The position numbers and the translations under genes are program-made. A DNA stretch of 64,000 nucleotides from Rhynchopus sp. YZ270_cl-10. Lineage: Eukaryota; Euglenozoa; Diplonemea; Diplonemida; Diplonemidae. The notes below the pieces were generated by a model. That model did no database searches. It was given only the letters and a program-made list of their open reading frames with translations, and was not told where the DNA came from. This document shows, one piece after another, positions 45,468-56,288 of the stretch (its first letter is position 1; every line of letters starts with the position of its first letter). The DNA lies in assembly GCA_964035575.1 (NCBI GenBank), contig OZ037865.1:1302001-1366000 (forward strand), written 5' to 3'.

Positions 45468-46502
45468 GGACCGTGAGTGGGCTGAGACCCCACCCCACCT
45501 TTTTATTTTAAGATGTGTGCATGTGACGTATACGCCTCTTGCATTTGTTCTTGAGGCGTTTGCACTTTCAGTTTCTCTTTGTTCCTCCCCCCTTCGCAAT
45601 TGTCTTCCACCCTTTTCCCGCTGTTCTCCCCAACGTTGTGAATGTCAAGAAGAATCAACTTTAGAGGGGCTTGCTTGTGAGAAAAGCTTCTGAGCCCCCA
45701 CCTGTTTTGTGTGTTGTTGGTTTTTGTTGTCACATTCATCTTTTCATGTTCTTTTTTTTCACCCTTTTTTTTATACTTTCCTCGTTTTGTACATTTTTAC
45801 TTTAAAGTGTTCATAACTATATCACCAGGACTACCTGTGTTGAAAATATTGCATTTTTGTTGTATCCTCTCAAGATAGAGGTGCCAGCGAACCCCTAGCA
45901 ACTCTGGTGAGTTCTGGTGCGGAAGAGCAGAGAGCTCCTGCCGCACCGGGAATGGAACGCAAGAGTTGCCTTTATTTTATTTTTATTTTCTTTTTCCTGT
46001 TTTTCCCCCACTCTTTTTCCCCAATGCCTTAGCATTTTTCCACCCCCTCCCTTCCCCCTTCCCCCTTCCCCCCTGCTCTCTCTCAACAACCATGCTTACT
46101 ATTCTTGAGTCTGACTAAGCATGTCGTTCTATGCATTGCGCTCTAATTAGACTCTAGTCAGAGCATTAAAGTCGGCAGTTAGAGTGTAATCAGAGTCTTT
46201 AAAACTCTAACTGAACTCTAATTAGAGTCTAAATAGAGCATAATTAGAGTCTTTTTAGAGGGTCAATAAGAGGGGCACATCAACCAATGCTATAGCCATT
46301 AACCCAGGGAGCATAGCTAGTGCAAGAAATTCGACTTTGGAATCCAGAAAGTCTGTTCTCTGCTTGCAGAGGACTAGACACAAGAAAATATTGTTTGTTC
46401 CCCCAGAAAACCAGTGCACAATGCACACTCCTTGTGGGTGGTCATGTTGCCTTTTTGGCACAGGAAGTTTTGGCCCAGACATGCTCTTGAAGCAGGGCAA
46501 TT

Positions 46503-46650
46503 TAGTGGTCCGCCAAAAGGCGCCTTGTTTGCTGGGAGTTGGTTCTCATGTTTGATACCTGCACAACGTGCATTCCTCTGAGTCAACGCTGTTTGGCCTG
46601 TCTGCGGCATTGCACAGAAGGTGCACGAACGGACAGGGTCTGCTGGTAGT
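46503..46650. repeat. Dispersed repeat, copy 2 of 2
   Basis: Matches bases 1-150 of the window (CCGCCAAAAGGCGCC, GGCCTGTCTGCGGC, GGTGCACGAA-GACAGGGTCTG). Confidence 0.7.
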
Positions 46651-46738
46651 TTTCGCGGTGTCGCATTCCCTCATGTGTGGGTCACTCACACTTTTGAGGG
46701 CATGTGCCACTGCGTCCTACAGAGGAACCTTAGGTATA

Positions 46739-46901
46739 CAGTGCACACGAGTCGTAATATCGTATACGATAATCCACGATAATTTCTTTGCACGGGGTTT
46801 CCACACCTAATCGTATACACGATAAGATACGAGTCGTATGCGATGATTTTGTCTTGGACCCCGAATACGATAATATACGATAATACGACTCGTGTGCACT
46901 G
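46739..46901. mobile_element. 163-bp nested foldback
   Basis: Arms begin CAGTGCACACGAGTCGTA on the left and CAGTGCACACGAGTCGTATT reverse-complemented on the right. The interior is rich in ATCGTATACGAT-type palindromes. The last bases of the window (63935-64000) show similar CGATCGTA words, perhaps the edge of a relative. Confidence 0.8.
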
Positions 46902-47704
46902 CATGCTTAGGGAACCGGTTCCTTAAGGCGTTGTCACCTACAAGAAGCCTGTTCTACCATAAGTGGACTGTAGTTAGAGTGCAGTTCGAGTCTAATTATG
47001 CTCTAACTACACTCTAATTATAGTCTGATTAAAGACGAGCGGCTCTAATTCAGCTCTGACTGGACTCTAACTGACTCGGCCCAAAATCCCAGACTCTAAT
47101 TATCCTCTAATATTCTAATGAGAGCGCAATGTACATTTTTCTCTTCAACAACATCACATTCAGAAAAAAACATTGTTTTTTCGTTTTCATTCGCTTTATT
47201 TTCTTCTTCCTCACACCTTGTTACTGTGAAATTTTTTTCGGTTTTCAGTTCAGAGCCCCTGCTCCTGCTCCTTTAAAGTCACTAGTGAAGTAGCTTTGCT
47301 ACGTCTAGGGAGATCTAGGGATCTATCAGAATCTGAAAGAGCTTGACACCGAGGTTATTTTATTACTTTTTGCCACTTACTCAAGTAAGGTTGGAAGGGG
47401 AATTGAGAACACTAACACAAACACCAAGCAGAATTTCCACATTTTTTGGTTTGCGTTTCCCCGATCTCACTCCCCCGCGTACGTAAAAGACAGCACCCCA
47501 CCCTACTCCCCCCGTTTGTTGTGTGACCGGCAAACAAATGTTGCGACACTGGATTTTCTTTTTCAGATTTCTTAGGAAATGCATACAAACGCCTCCGCAC
47601 ACGACTCACCTCACTTCTCTCTTGCCCTCCCTCCCCAGCAACCACCACACAGCGGGGGAAGGACACACCACACCCCCTCTCGGTCCCCATAATAAATCTA
47701 AACA

Positions 47705-50700
47705 ATGATTCGACATTGCCTCCTCCGCCCTCTCCTTCTCCTTCTCCTTCCAGCACTCTGTGTCGCACGCTCTGGGACTACCCGGCCTGATGGCGAACGT
47801 ATATGGCGGTATTCCTCTAGCCTTTGGGACAGCGCGCTGGATGAGACTGGAGGGAAGTACGGAAGGGTTGTTGTGGGTAACGGGGATGCGGCATTTTATG
47901 TCGGAGCTGAGGACGCGAGAATGGGACGTGGCTGTGTACGTATTCTGCACGACAGGGCCTCTGCGAAGGGTCTCACCGAAGAACGTTTATTCGCACCGTA
48001 CGCCACCTTGGGCGACCACAGCGCTGCATCTCTTGCTGTCTCCCAAGACTCTTCCTACCTAGCCTCGGGAGCACCAGGTTCCGGAGAGGTCCGAAGCAGC
48101 AAAGCGGAGACAGGTTTCTTTTCTGGATACGTAGATATCTTTTCTCGGACGCAGAATATGCCGTTGATTGTCGATGAAACTGATGCAAGGATAGGGTCGC
48201 AGGCGTCACTGAAGGGGTGGCATCTGCACCAACGCCTTCACATCCAAAACGATGCAGAGGGGGTCGACAAACGGAACCGAGAATACGTAAGGTTTGGGCG
48301 AGAGGTGGTCTTTTCTGGGGAGGAGTTGGTGGTTTCGTCTGCGTTGTCTCGGGCTGTGCGTGCGGGGGATGCGAACACATTCGTTAATGAACGTGGTACA
48401 CGAGAATTTGTGTCCAAATCAAGCCGTAAACCGCCTGCAACCGTCACCGCTGCGTCCGTTCGTGTCTTCACCCCTACCACGTCACCACGCAACATCACCA
48501 CCTTCGAGTACACAGACATCCTCCTCCCACGCAGCCCCCAACCCCACCTCGACTATGGCGCCTCCCTCCACGCAGACAGCAACTCCCGCTTCATCGCCGT
48601 CGGTGCTCCTGTCTTGGAGTCCTCCCTCTACGGCCATGGTGGTGATGGTAACCTATTCGTCCCTCGAGGCACCACCACGACACTGGACGGGAACATCCCT
48701 CTAAATTTCAAATCAGTTGAGGTGCACGGAACCTTAACAGTCACCCGCAGAGCCGGCTTGGGGAGCACCACCGGCGGACGGCTTACCCTTCAGGTCCAAC
48801 AGACGCTGCGCATCGGGGCAGATGGGGTGGTCTCTGTTGACGCTCTGGGGTATATTGGCGGGGCAGCAGCGTTTGCGAATCAGGGGGTCTCCAACGAGGC
48901 GAGGCAGGGGGAGTCGTTTGCAGGAGTACCCGAGAAGACAGCGCTTTCGAACTACGGCGGCGGCGGTGCTGGGGTGTCGACCCTGGTAGGCTTCCGCCGC
49001 TGTGTCTATGACGGGAGCAACGCGATGTACCCTTCTGGCTACGTCGTCCCCACAGGCACCTCCATTGGCGAAGCGAACGGCGGCGGCGGGGGCTACGCTA
49101 CCCCCGGCACCTCTGGCACTGCAATCGCCTGCGGCGACAGCGGATCCGGCGGAGCCACCTACGGCTCCCACTTCACCCCCGACCACGGCTCTGGCGGAGG
49201 CTCTGGCCACCCATACTCCTTCGGGAACGGAGGAGGCGGCGGCGCTGGAGGTGGTGTCATCTACATCAAAGCGCGCACCATCCACAACCACGGCACCATC
49301 ACCGCAAACGGCGGCAACGGGCAAAACGGTGGCTACTACTCCGGAGGAGGCGGAGGAGGATCCGGAGGGTCCATCTGGATTGAATCTGAACAGCTCTTTA
49401 ATTATGGGAACATAACAGCAGTAGGCGGGGTAGGTGGCTTGCGTGCTGCAGATTCAGGGTCAAATGGCAACACCGATGGAACGCAAGGAGGTACCGGAGG
49501 GGATGGTCGTATTAAGTTCTCCTGTGTGTTCACAGAGGATGTAGGGACGACGGCTCCTACTCCGATGATTTCGGATGAAATATTTGGGGGGAATGTGCAT
49601 GTCTTCGAACGTCTGCAAAATGCAACCAATAACGTGACAGACGAAACGGAGTGGGTTGAGCACACCGTGCGCCGTCCCTCCGATGCGCATTATCTTGGCT
49701 CTCAGGTGGCCATAGACGGTGGTGTGCTTGCGTTTGCTTCGACCCGAAAAATTGCAGCAGAATTCACCCTGGACCGCGCTGTATCTAACATCTCTGATCC
49801 ATTTGACCACTACACGCTTAATGAAAGCGTTTACATCTATTCCTACGTCAACGCTGCAGGGGAATTCCTTTATGCCCAACAGCTGCCTGCACCGTCAGAG
49901 CCAAACGCACCTCCTGCAAAAAACTTCGGCTCAAAGCTCCGCTGGAGCAACGGCACCCTCTTCGTCTCCTCGCGCGGGACTGCCGACACACCTGGGGTGG
50001 TGTGGATCTACGAGCTGGAGGAGGGAGGCGGCAGGGTACAGTATGCTCTGGTAGACTGGGTGGCGTCCGAGACTCCGATGCCTGGTGACGCATTTGGCTC
50101 AGACCATTTGTACATCCCACACACTGAAGAGGCATTGCACCCAACGTTGTACGTTCTCTCTGGCGGCAAGGCTGCGTCTCGCTTAGAGGTCTTCCGCTAT
50201 CAATTTGCAAACGCCTCTGTCACCGTCTCCACAGTGGTCTGCAGAGACGACCTCATTGCACACTACGAAGCCACACAGCACACTGCAGACTCATTTATCG
50301 TGACAGTCAACACAACAATCCACTGCAAGGTCTACACATACGACACAACAGGTGTTCTCCGAGGTACTGCCAAAGATCTGCGAAGCCTCCGTGTCAGCGT
50401 TAACACAACAGGCGAGGCAGTGAACCTTCGTTGGCAAAGGGAAGGTGTGTATGGGTTCAGTGTAGTGCCTACGGTGTCTGGCCCTGTGGGGGTGGTTGTG
50501 GAGATGGCGAATGTGAGACTGCAGGCGAAGGATGTGTTGCTTGTTGTGCGGGATGAGATTGATGTGAACCATGCGTACACACGGTGTAATATCTCGGATC
50601 TGGTTGAGGCTGGGGAGGAAGTGTGGTGCACCATATACACGGGGGTAGGGGAGTGGGGTGCGGCGCGTGGCTTCGAAGTGGAGGCGGTCAACACAGAGGA

Positions 50701-51493
50701 GGCTGTGCTTGCACGCAGCGCTGCGGAGCTGCATATGCTTGAGTTCCCCTTCGGCGCAGTCCTAAAGAACCCTAGACAGCACGCAAGGGGCGTGTACCAC
50801 GCCACACCCCTCGCCACAGAGGTGGCTTGGGTGCAGCCAGGGCAGTATCAGTTCAGCTTCGTGACCAACCTTGCGGGGGTGCATTCTGTCTACGTGATGT
50901 ACCAGGTATGTCTATTTTTCGAATTTCATAATCGAACACCCAAATCCTTACAGGGCGCACCCATCGGCGGGACCAACCCTGTCCTCCTGCAGGTTGCAGA
51001 CGAGGTGTTCTCTGCCGCCTCGTCATACATAGACTGTGAACCTGCAGCAGCACCCAACCGCTCCGTGTCATGTCTGGTAGCACTGCGTGGGGTACGTGGC
51101 ACGCCGAGGGGAGACAGCACGGAGCGTGAATGGCTTACGGTGTCGCTTCTGTCTGGGGGCAGCCTGGTGCCTGGGGTGGCGGATCTGGTGTGGGGTGGGG
51201 TGGGGCTGTACCGGGTATGGTTTGTTCCGCAAGACGTCGCGGCAGATGGCTTTGTGCAGGTGGACGTCTTGTACAACAGCACGTTGCTCCCTGCAAGGGT
51301 GTATGGGCGGAACAAAGTCTTCATCTCCCACGAAGCAGAGGCTGTCCACTGCAGGAGCCTCCCCTCAGTAGGGTCAACACAAAGCACCTTCAAGTCCGCC
51401 GCCTTCTCTCGCAACGATCCTGCTATATGGGGACCTTCCGCAACCCATTTCAAAGCCTATTCAAGGGAATTTTGCGAGAGGTGGCATTTATGA
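47705..51493 (+). CDS. Large secreted protein: FG-GAP-like, Gly-rich and filamin-like regions
   Basis: The ATG at 47705 begins a strong signal peptide (MIRHCLLRPLLLLLLPALC). Removing a 48-base intron (50906-50953, GTATGT...TTACAG) gives 1246 residues. The N-terminal third and parts of the middle contain FG-GAP-like repeats (LDYGASLHADSNSRFIAVG, HYLGSQVAIDGGVLAFAS), expected to form a beta propeller as in integrin alpha chains. Residues ~370-595 are Gly-rich (GNGGGGGAGGGVIYIKA). The last ~400 residues hold about three Ig-like repeats of filamin type, each ending W...G.Y.FSF-like. There is no transmembrane segment at the end found here, so it is either secreted or has further exons I could not place. 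An adhesion or cell-coat role is inferred from the domains. Confidence 0.82.
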   Translation: MIRHCLLRPLLLLLLPALCVARSGTTRPDGERIWRYSSSLWDSALDETGGKYGRVVVGNGDAAFYVGAEDARMGRGCVRILHDRASAKGLTEERLFAPYATLGDHSAASLAVSQDSSYLASGAPGSGEVRSSKAETGFFSGYVDIFSRTQNMPLIVDETDARIGSQASLKGWHLHQRLHIQNDAEGVDKRNREYVRFGREVVFSGEELVVSSALSRAVRAGDANTFVNERGTREFVSKSSRKPPATVTAASVRVFTPTTSPRNITTFEYTDILLPRSPQPHLDYGASLHADSNSRFIAVGAPVLESSLYGHGGDGNLFVPRGTTTTLDGNIPLNFKSVEVHGTLTVTRRAGLGSTTGGRLTLQVQQTLRIGADGVVSVDALGYIGGAAAFANQGVSNEARQGESFAGVPEKTALSNYGGGGAGVSTLVGFRRCVYDGSNAMYPSGYVVPTGTSIGEANGGGGGYATPGTSGTAIACGDSGSGGATYGSHFTPDHGSGGGSGHPYSFGNGGGGGAGGGVIYIKARTIHNHGTITANGGNGQNGGYYSGGGGGGSGGSIWIESEQLFNYGNITAVGGVGGLRAADSGSNGNTDGTQGGTGGDGRIKFSCVFTEDVGTTAPTPMISDEIFGGNVHVFERLQNATNNVTDETEWVEHTVRRPSDAHYLGSQVAIDGGVLAFASTRKIAAEFTLDRAVSNISDPFDHYTLNESVYIYSYVNAAGEFLYAQQLPAPSEPNAPPAKNFGSKLRWSNGTLFVSSRGTADTPGVVWIYELEEGGGRVQYALVDWVASETPMPGDAFGSDHLYIPHTEEALHPTLYVLSGGKAASRLEVFRYQFANASVTVSTVVCRDDLIAHYEATQHTADSFIVTVNTTIHCKVYTYDTTGVLRGTAKDLRSLRVSVNTTGEAVNLRWQREGVYGFSVVPTVSGPVGVVVEMANVRLQAKDVLLVVRDEIDVNHAYTRCNISDLVEAGEEVWCTIYTGVGEWGAARGFEVEAVNTEEAVLARSAAELHMLEFPFGAVLKNPRQHARGVYHATPLATEVAWVQPGQYQFSFVTNLAGVHSVYVMYQVCLFFEFHNRTPKSLQGAPIGGTNPVLLQVADEVFSAASSYIDCEPAAAPNRSVSCLVALRGVRGTPRGDSTEREWLTVSLLSGGSLVPGVADLVWGGVGLYRVWFVPQDVAADGFVQVDVLYNSTLLPARVYGRNKVFISHEAEAVHCRSLPSVGSTQSTFKSAAFSRNDPAIWGPSATHFKAYSREFCERWHL
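50906..50953 (+). other. 48-base in-frame intron without stop codon
   Basis: GTATGTCTATTTTTCG...CCTTACAG; 16 codons long, open in the coding frame. It has A/T-rich intron-like composition between GC-rich coding flanks and breaks the filamin-like repeat between VYVMYQ and GAPIGG. Retention would add 16 residues without a frameshift. Confidence 0.8.
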
Positions 51494-51754
51494 TTTTGGT
51501 AATTTTTTTTCCTTCTTCTCTCCAAATGCTCTTTGCGTCTTATTTACACTAAAAAGGAAACCAAAAAATATACTTTTTTTTCAACACCCCTCTCTTTCTC
51601 TCTCAACAAACCCCCCCAAAAAAAAATCACACAGAAACACACACCCTCCACCTATCAATGAGTGGATCTTGATAAAACAAAAAATTTTTTTGAAACCCCC
51701 TTTTCCCCTCCTCCTCCTCCTCCTCCTCCTCCTCCTCCTCCCCCTCTTTTTGAA
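51494..51754. other. Short spacer with CCT repeat
   Basis: A pyrimidine-rich leader. 51711-51742 is a (CCT)n microsatellite, which would encode poly-Pro if an earlier ATG at 51662 were used. Confidence 0.6.
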
Positions 51755-54458
51755 ATGCGACATGGTGAATTCGCGGTTTTGTTGATGGTGATGGTGGTGT
51801 CAGTTGGAGCTAATATCTTTGGTGACGACGAACCTGACCGGGAGGTGTGGATCCTTGCGGACGACCCTGATGCAAACGACCCGCGCAACGATGCAAACAG
51901 TACGAACAACGGAACTGTCCCGGACAACAGCACAGATCCATTTAACACTACCGATCCTTTCAATTCCACCACTGAAGAGCCAGACGTCTCCACCATGGCA
52001 CCCACAACAACGCCAGAGGGAACTCTCGCTCCAACTAACGCTCCGTTAGTGGTCGCACCAAAACCAACTCACGTCCCCATAGTGCAAAGGGAGTCTGCAG
52101 AAGACAGCGACGAAGATGACGGCAGCTTGTTAATGATCATCGCGATATCGGTGGCTGGGGGTGCGATGCTGTCGTTGTGTGCACTAGCGGGGTTCCTCAT
52201 TTTGACAAGAAAAAAGCAGGGGGCAATAGAAACCACTGCCAGAGCGCAGAAAACATCCATGGAACAATACATTACGGACACAAACAATAACATTGAAAGG
52301 ATAAAGTCGGATCTGCATAAACCCGATAAGCAGCACGCTGAGGATGCAAGACGCAATCAAGAAACGTTAGAGCAGTTCAAACGCAAGCAGGCTGCCGATA
52401 AGGAGCGTGCTGACGCTGAGGTTCGCCAGGTATGTGGGTAGAATCTTGTCAAAAAACGTAGCGAAGGTTCACCTTACAGTAGCCCAGCAAAAAGGGTGTC
52501 AAATTTGTCCCCAACAAAATCCGCCTTATGGACACAAAATTTCTTACTGTATGTTTTCTTAATGTTTCCTTTGCAGATTACGGAAGAAGTCACGAAGCTC
52601 GAAGGGAAGATCAACACCCTCACCGACCAGAACGGCGAAGCACAGCACCTTATTGAGAAGTATGCAGAACACTTTGTATTTTTCATTGATTGTGAAGATG
52701 CCACTGCTGGATTCCATACTCATATGAACTACAAAAAAACCCCCTTTTTTTTTTTGGCCTTTTTCCAAGAACATCCCTTTTCATGTACATATCTCCTTCT
52801 GTTCCCGAAATCCCCTCATCATTTCATCTCATCTCATTCTTTCAGAACAATTCACAAATTCGAGCAGCGTGCAGAAGAGGAGGCTGCAGCCGCCACAGCT
52901 GCTGCAGTGAAGGCACAGCAGGAGAAGGAGGCAGCAGCAGCCACGCCACAGCAGCGCTCGATCCAGCAGCTGCCTTTAGGGGTGACAGCGGATGCACCAG
53001 AGGCGATCCCCATCGACCTTGCTGCGCTGAGCAGGCAGAAGACGGGTGGCGGGCAGACCGCCCCCTCTGCAACGCCGTACCAAACACAGAACAGCAACGG
53101 CAGCAACACCACACTAGCATCACCTGCGGCAGCAGCGTCTGTCCCCGTGGCCGCACCCTGGTGGCAGAAGGAGGACCAGCCAGGAGGCCAAGTGTCCGAG
53201 CCTCTTCTCGGACACAACGGAGGCGCGCAGCAGCAGAACGGTGTCAGACAGCTCCACCCACCCAACACTGCCAATGCGTACGCGCCCCCGGGGTTGTCGG
53301 TATGAGTTTTACTGTTTTTGTTGTTGTTTCATTGGTCAACTTTGTAAGAATGCCCCTGGATGTTGGAGCGATTTTCAACTTTCTCATATTTTTTTTCTTC
53401 AAAAACTACAGAATGGTCTCGTGAACACCCCCTCTGGTAATGGCATTGGAAGCAACCCCCTGCGGGCATTGTCCCCCATCGGTGCGTCGTCTGCATCTGG
53501 ATCGCCTACGGGCGCTGTGGCGCCACCACTGCCGCCGTCGATACAGTGCTTTCTGCAGAGCGGTGACAACTTCGCACCTAATTCTTATAAGAAGCGGCAG
53601 ATCGCGATCACCCCCGATGCGCAGGGGGTCTTCTGGCTGGGCATCTCAAGCGTGGCCAGCGCGCTGCAGGCGCCAGAACGGATTCGTGTCTCGGATATTC
53701 AAAGTGTCGGAGAAGAGGAGAAGATTTCCTCCGGGCTCTCGGAGCTGTCGCGCGCCTTCTATGTGCAAACCCCGCAAGCGAAGCATGTCTTCATGACAGT
53801 CAGCCCATCAGACTGCCAGGCATGGTTGAAATGGTTCGCGGCACACCATCCTGGTATTTTCCGTGCGTCGAACAACCTTGCGAATGTAGGATTGAACGGC
53901 ACTCCGATGAATGGACAGAACGGGTCGCCGTTGTCGACACCACTGCTAGGGGGGAGTGGGCAGGCCATGGACAGTCTGTTCGGCAGCAGGGTCCCGCAGC
54001 AGCAGCAGTTGCAGCAGCGTGGCGGGCTGGCGCACCCACAGCAGACAGGGCTGATGCAGCCGCAGGGGCTAGGCGGGTCGCCCTTCACTGCGTCGCCCAT
54101 AGGTCAGAGCAGCTTCGGTGGTGCTGGCTGGGGCACATCGGGGATGGGAATGGGGTCCATGGGCAGCAATGCAAGTGCAGGTGCAGGTGCAGGTGGAGGA
54201 GGTGCTGCAGTGCAACCCTTCCCGCTGCAAGGGAATGGGGTGGGTGGGGTAGGGAGTGGGCTTGGTGGTAACGTAGGAAATGGGTTTGGGGGCGGGATTG
54301 TGGCGCAGAAGCTGCAGCAGCAACAACAGCAACAACAACAACAACAACAACAGCAGCAACAGCAGCAACAGCAGCAACAGCAGCAACAGCAGCAGCAACA
54401 GCGGGTGCAGCATCCAGTGATCACTGGATGGGGTGGCTCCTTGACGCCTCTCATGTAG
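51755..54458 (+). CDS. Type I membrane protein with coiled coil, PH-like domain and poly-Gln
   Basis: Exons 51755-52429, 52577-52659, 52846-53299 and 53412-54458 join in phase to 752 residues. Donors are GTATGT, GTATGC and GTATGA. The order is: signal peptide (MRHGEFAVLLMVMVVSVGA); a Thr/Ser/Pro-rich ectodomain with several N-x-T/S sites; one span at ~124-150 (LLMIIAISVAGGAMLSLCAL); a charged coiled coil (~156-265) spanning two introns; an Ala/Pro/Gln-rich linker; a PH-like domain at ~446-550 with the typical Trp-containing last helix (DCQAWLKWFAAHH); a Gly-rich stretch; and 29 consecutive Gln (54315-54401). It looks like a receptor or scaffold linking the cell surface to cytoplasmic lipids or proteins. 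I know no named family with this order. The start could also be 51662, adding a poly-Pro leader. Confidence 0.85.
54315..54401 (+). repeat. CAG/CAA tract encoding 29 Gln
   Basis: Mixed CAG and CAA codons; the reverse strand gives spurious poly-Leu/poly-Cys frames. Confidence 0.95.
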
Positions 54459-54636
54459 GGGATGTGCAATGGGGGCGAGAAAAGGCAACAGAATTTTCAA
54501 AATTCGAAAAAATGGGGCAATAAACAGCGCTCTTTGGAGAAAATAAATACCCTCCTTAAGGGGGTACATAGAAAGGGCCTCTGATGGCAGACGATTTTGT
54601 TGAGTATCTAATTACAGAAAAAAAGGGCCTTTTGTA

Positions 54637-54677
54637 AATGTGTTCACGAGAGGCACATTCATCTTACAATTTTTCTT
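54637..54677 (+). repeat. GAGA-loop hairpin repeat, AATGTG-stem type
   Basis: AATGTG-TTCACGAGAGG-CACATT then CATCTTACAATTTTTC. Stem AATGTG/CACATT pairs fully. Confidence 0.75.
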
Positions 54678-54746
54678 TGTTATTTTGGGAGATGTCTTTG
54701 CAAAAAGAATGTTAAATGCTAAAGGTCCGTTTTGGAGAGTTTAGGG

Positions 54747-54788
54747 ATGTGTATATGCCACGAGGTGTATTCGTCTTTCAGCCTTTCT
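54747..54788 (+). repeat. Degenerate hairpin repeat
   Basis: ATGTGTATATGCCACGAGGTG then TATTCGTCTTTCAGCC; the 3' flank is conserved in part. Confidence 0.55.
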
Positions 54789-55243
54789 TTTGTTCTTTAT
54801 CAACTTCACTTTCTTTTTTCTTTTGCTTTTTTCTTTTTTTTTTTTGTAATTCAGTACCTACGTAGGTCACTCTAAAAAACCCCATACCCCAACTGTAGAT
54901 CCCGCTTTCTTGGTTGTATCACATATGCGACCATGGTGTTTCTTCGTCGTTCGTGTTTTTCCCCTGCACAACGATAGTAGGCAAAGACGTCTGTGCCTGT
55001 AAGGCATGTTCTTCTCACAGTTCCCCCCTCTTATCTTTCGTTTTACCAAAGGTGGCCAAGTGCAAGGCTTGGGATCGATTCTTACCAATGTTTAGTTCCG
55101 TCGTATGTTCCGTTTCAATTCAAATGCGTCTCTGCTGTGTTCCCAAGTTGTATGAAGGGCGCAGCAATGTTTTGTTTGTTTGTTGTCTATTTTTTTTTTA
55201 CCCAACTGGGACCCTACATCACACAGGCCTAATTACCCTGTGT

Positions 55244-55400
55244 TCGCAATGATCCCCGTTCATCTGGCTGATGATAAGGTGTCAACCACGAAATGGATGT
55301 AGGACTGCATGGTTGGGTGTCACCCCCCGGTACAGCGGGTCATGTACCAAGTTACACTGTAACTAGAGGGGTTGTATTTCAAGTCAACTTTATTTTTTAA
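55244..55400. repeat. Dispersed repeat, copy of 30888-31072
   Basis: GCAATGATCCCCGTTCATCTG, GAAATGGATGTAGGACTGC, CACCCCCCGGTACAGCG, then TATTTCAAGTCAAC. Order and spacing match the 30888 copy. Confidence 0.75.
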
Positions 55401-55497
55401 TCCGTAGGATTGTGGCGCGACTGCAAAAAAAAAAATTACCGGACGTCGAGATTCGGTTCTGCTGTGTACACTAATACAACCAAATTTCAGGGTTTCC

Positions 55498-56288
55498 GCC
55501 AAGGGGGACCGGGGGGGACCATGGACCCCCCTAATATTTTTCCCAGAAAAATCCGGATTTTTACAGGGGTTTGGGGGGGCCCATGGACCCCCCCAAGAAA
55601 AATGGGGTTTTGGAGGTTGTAGATGACCCCCCGTGGTCATGTGACCCCACCGTGCAGAGCATTTGGCTCGCTGTGTCAAAAGAAGTGGAAGAAAAGGGGG
55701 GGGAAATCTAAAAGAGAAAAAGAGAAAAGTAGCGTACCGTGCGCCTGCGGCGCTGTTGCTGACTATTTGATATTGATATATCCCCATTGATACTTATGTG
55801 GTTGCCCCTTTTTTTAAGGAGGCTTCGATGCAAGCAGCGAGTACATTCACTTTCTATTACATGTTCCAACTGCAGCACTGTAGCGCCATAATCAGGCTGG
55901 CCATAATCACTGTAGCGCCATACAACGAAAAAAGCAAATGCCATCACCCTCTCACAAGACCCTTACCTTGTTAAGCTTCCACCCCCGACCAGATCCTGCA
56001 CTAGCAGGTGATTGTCGACACAACAAAAAAGCAAAGACAGCCTTTCTGCAGCCTAGTGGAAGTGACACCTCAATCGGCAGTGAGCTCCCCCCGCCCTTTC
56101 AACCCTTCCCGAAATTTTTTTTGCGGCCCTCCCCCCGCAGCACCCTTCGCCTCTCCACCTGTGGCTGCCAGGGAGGCGCGCGCGAAGCGCGCGACGACCG
56201 CTCTTGCGGGGAGAAAAAAAATTTTTTGGGGGGTCTTTTTGATGGACCCCCCCAAATCCTGAAACCCCAAATGCTGGCGGAAACCCTG
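55498..56288. mobile_element. hAT-like MITE, 791 bp
   Basis: Both ends read CAGGGTTTCCGCCA inward. C-A-G-x-G termini are typical of hAT elements. The interior near each end has GGACCATGGACCCCCC-like palindromic words. The 8-base flanks (CCAAATTT and TAATTCAG) do not match, so the ends may belong to two recombined copies. No transposase. Confidence 0.65.

Larger units (their letters stand above)
46134..47131. mobile_element. ~1-kb inverted-repeat element with ATTAGAGT-rich ends
   Basis: The ends read CATTGCGCTCTAATTAGA on the left and, reverse-complemented on the right, CATTGCGCTCTCATTAGA. About 130 bases at the left and 170 at the right are packed with CTCTAATTAGAGT-type words. Inside are the repeat shared with the window start (46503-46650) and a nested foldback (46739-46901). 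No transposase is recognised; a minus-strand frame at 46255-46500 has no clear family. It is a non-autonomous DNA element that has taken insertions. Confidence 0.7.
45468..47704. other. Spacer with a nested inverted-repeat element
   Basis: No gene seen. 45548-45575 has the GGCGTTTGCACTTTCA motif. The element at 46134-47131 fills most of it. 47132-47704 is A/T-rich leader sequence of the next gene. Confidence 0.5.

Noticed and set aside
54069-54569. Minus-strand poly-Leu/poly-Cys frames
   Set aside because: They are the reverse reading of the CAG/CAA tract in the gene at 51755-54458.
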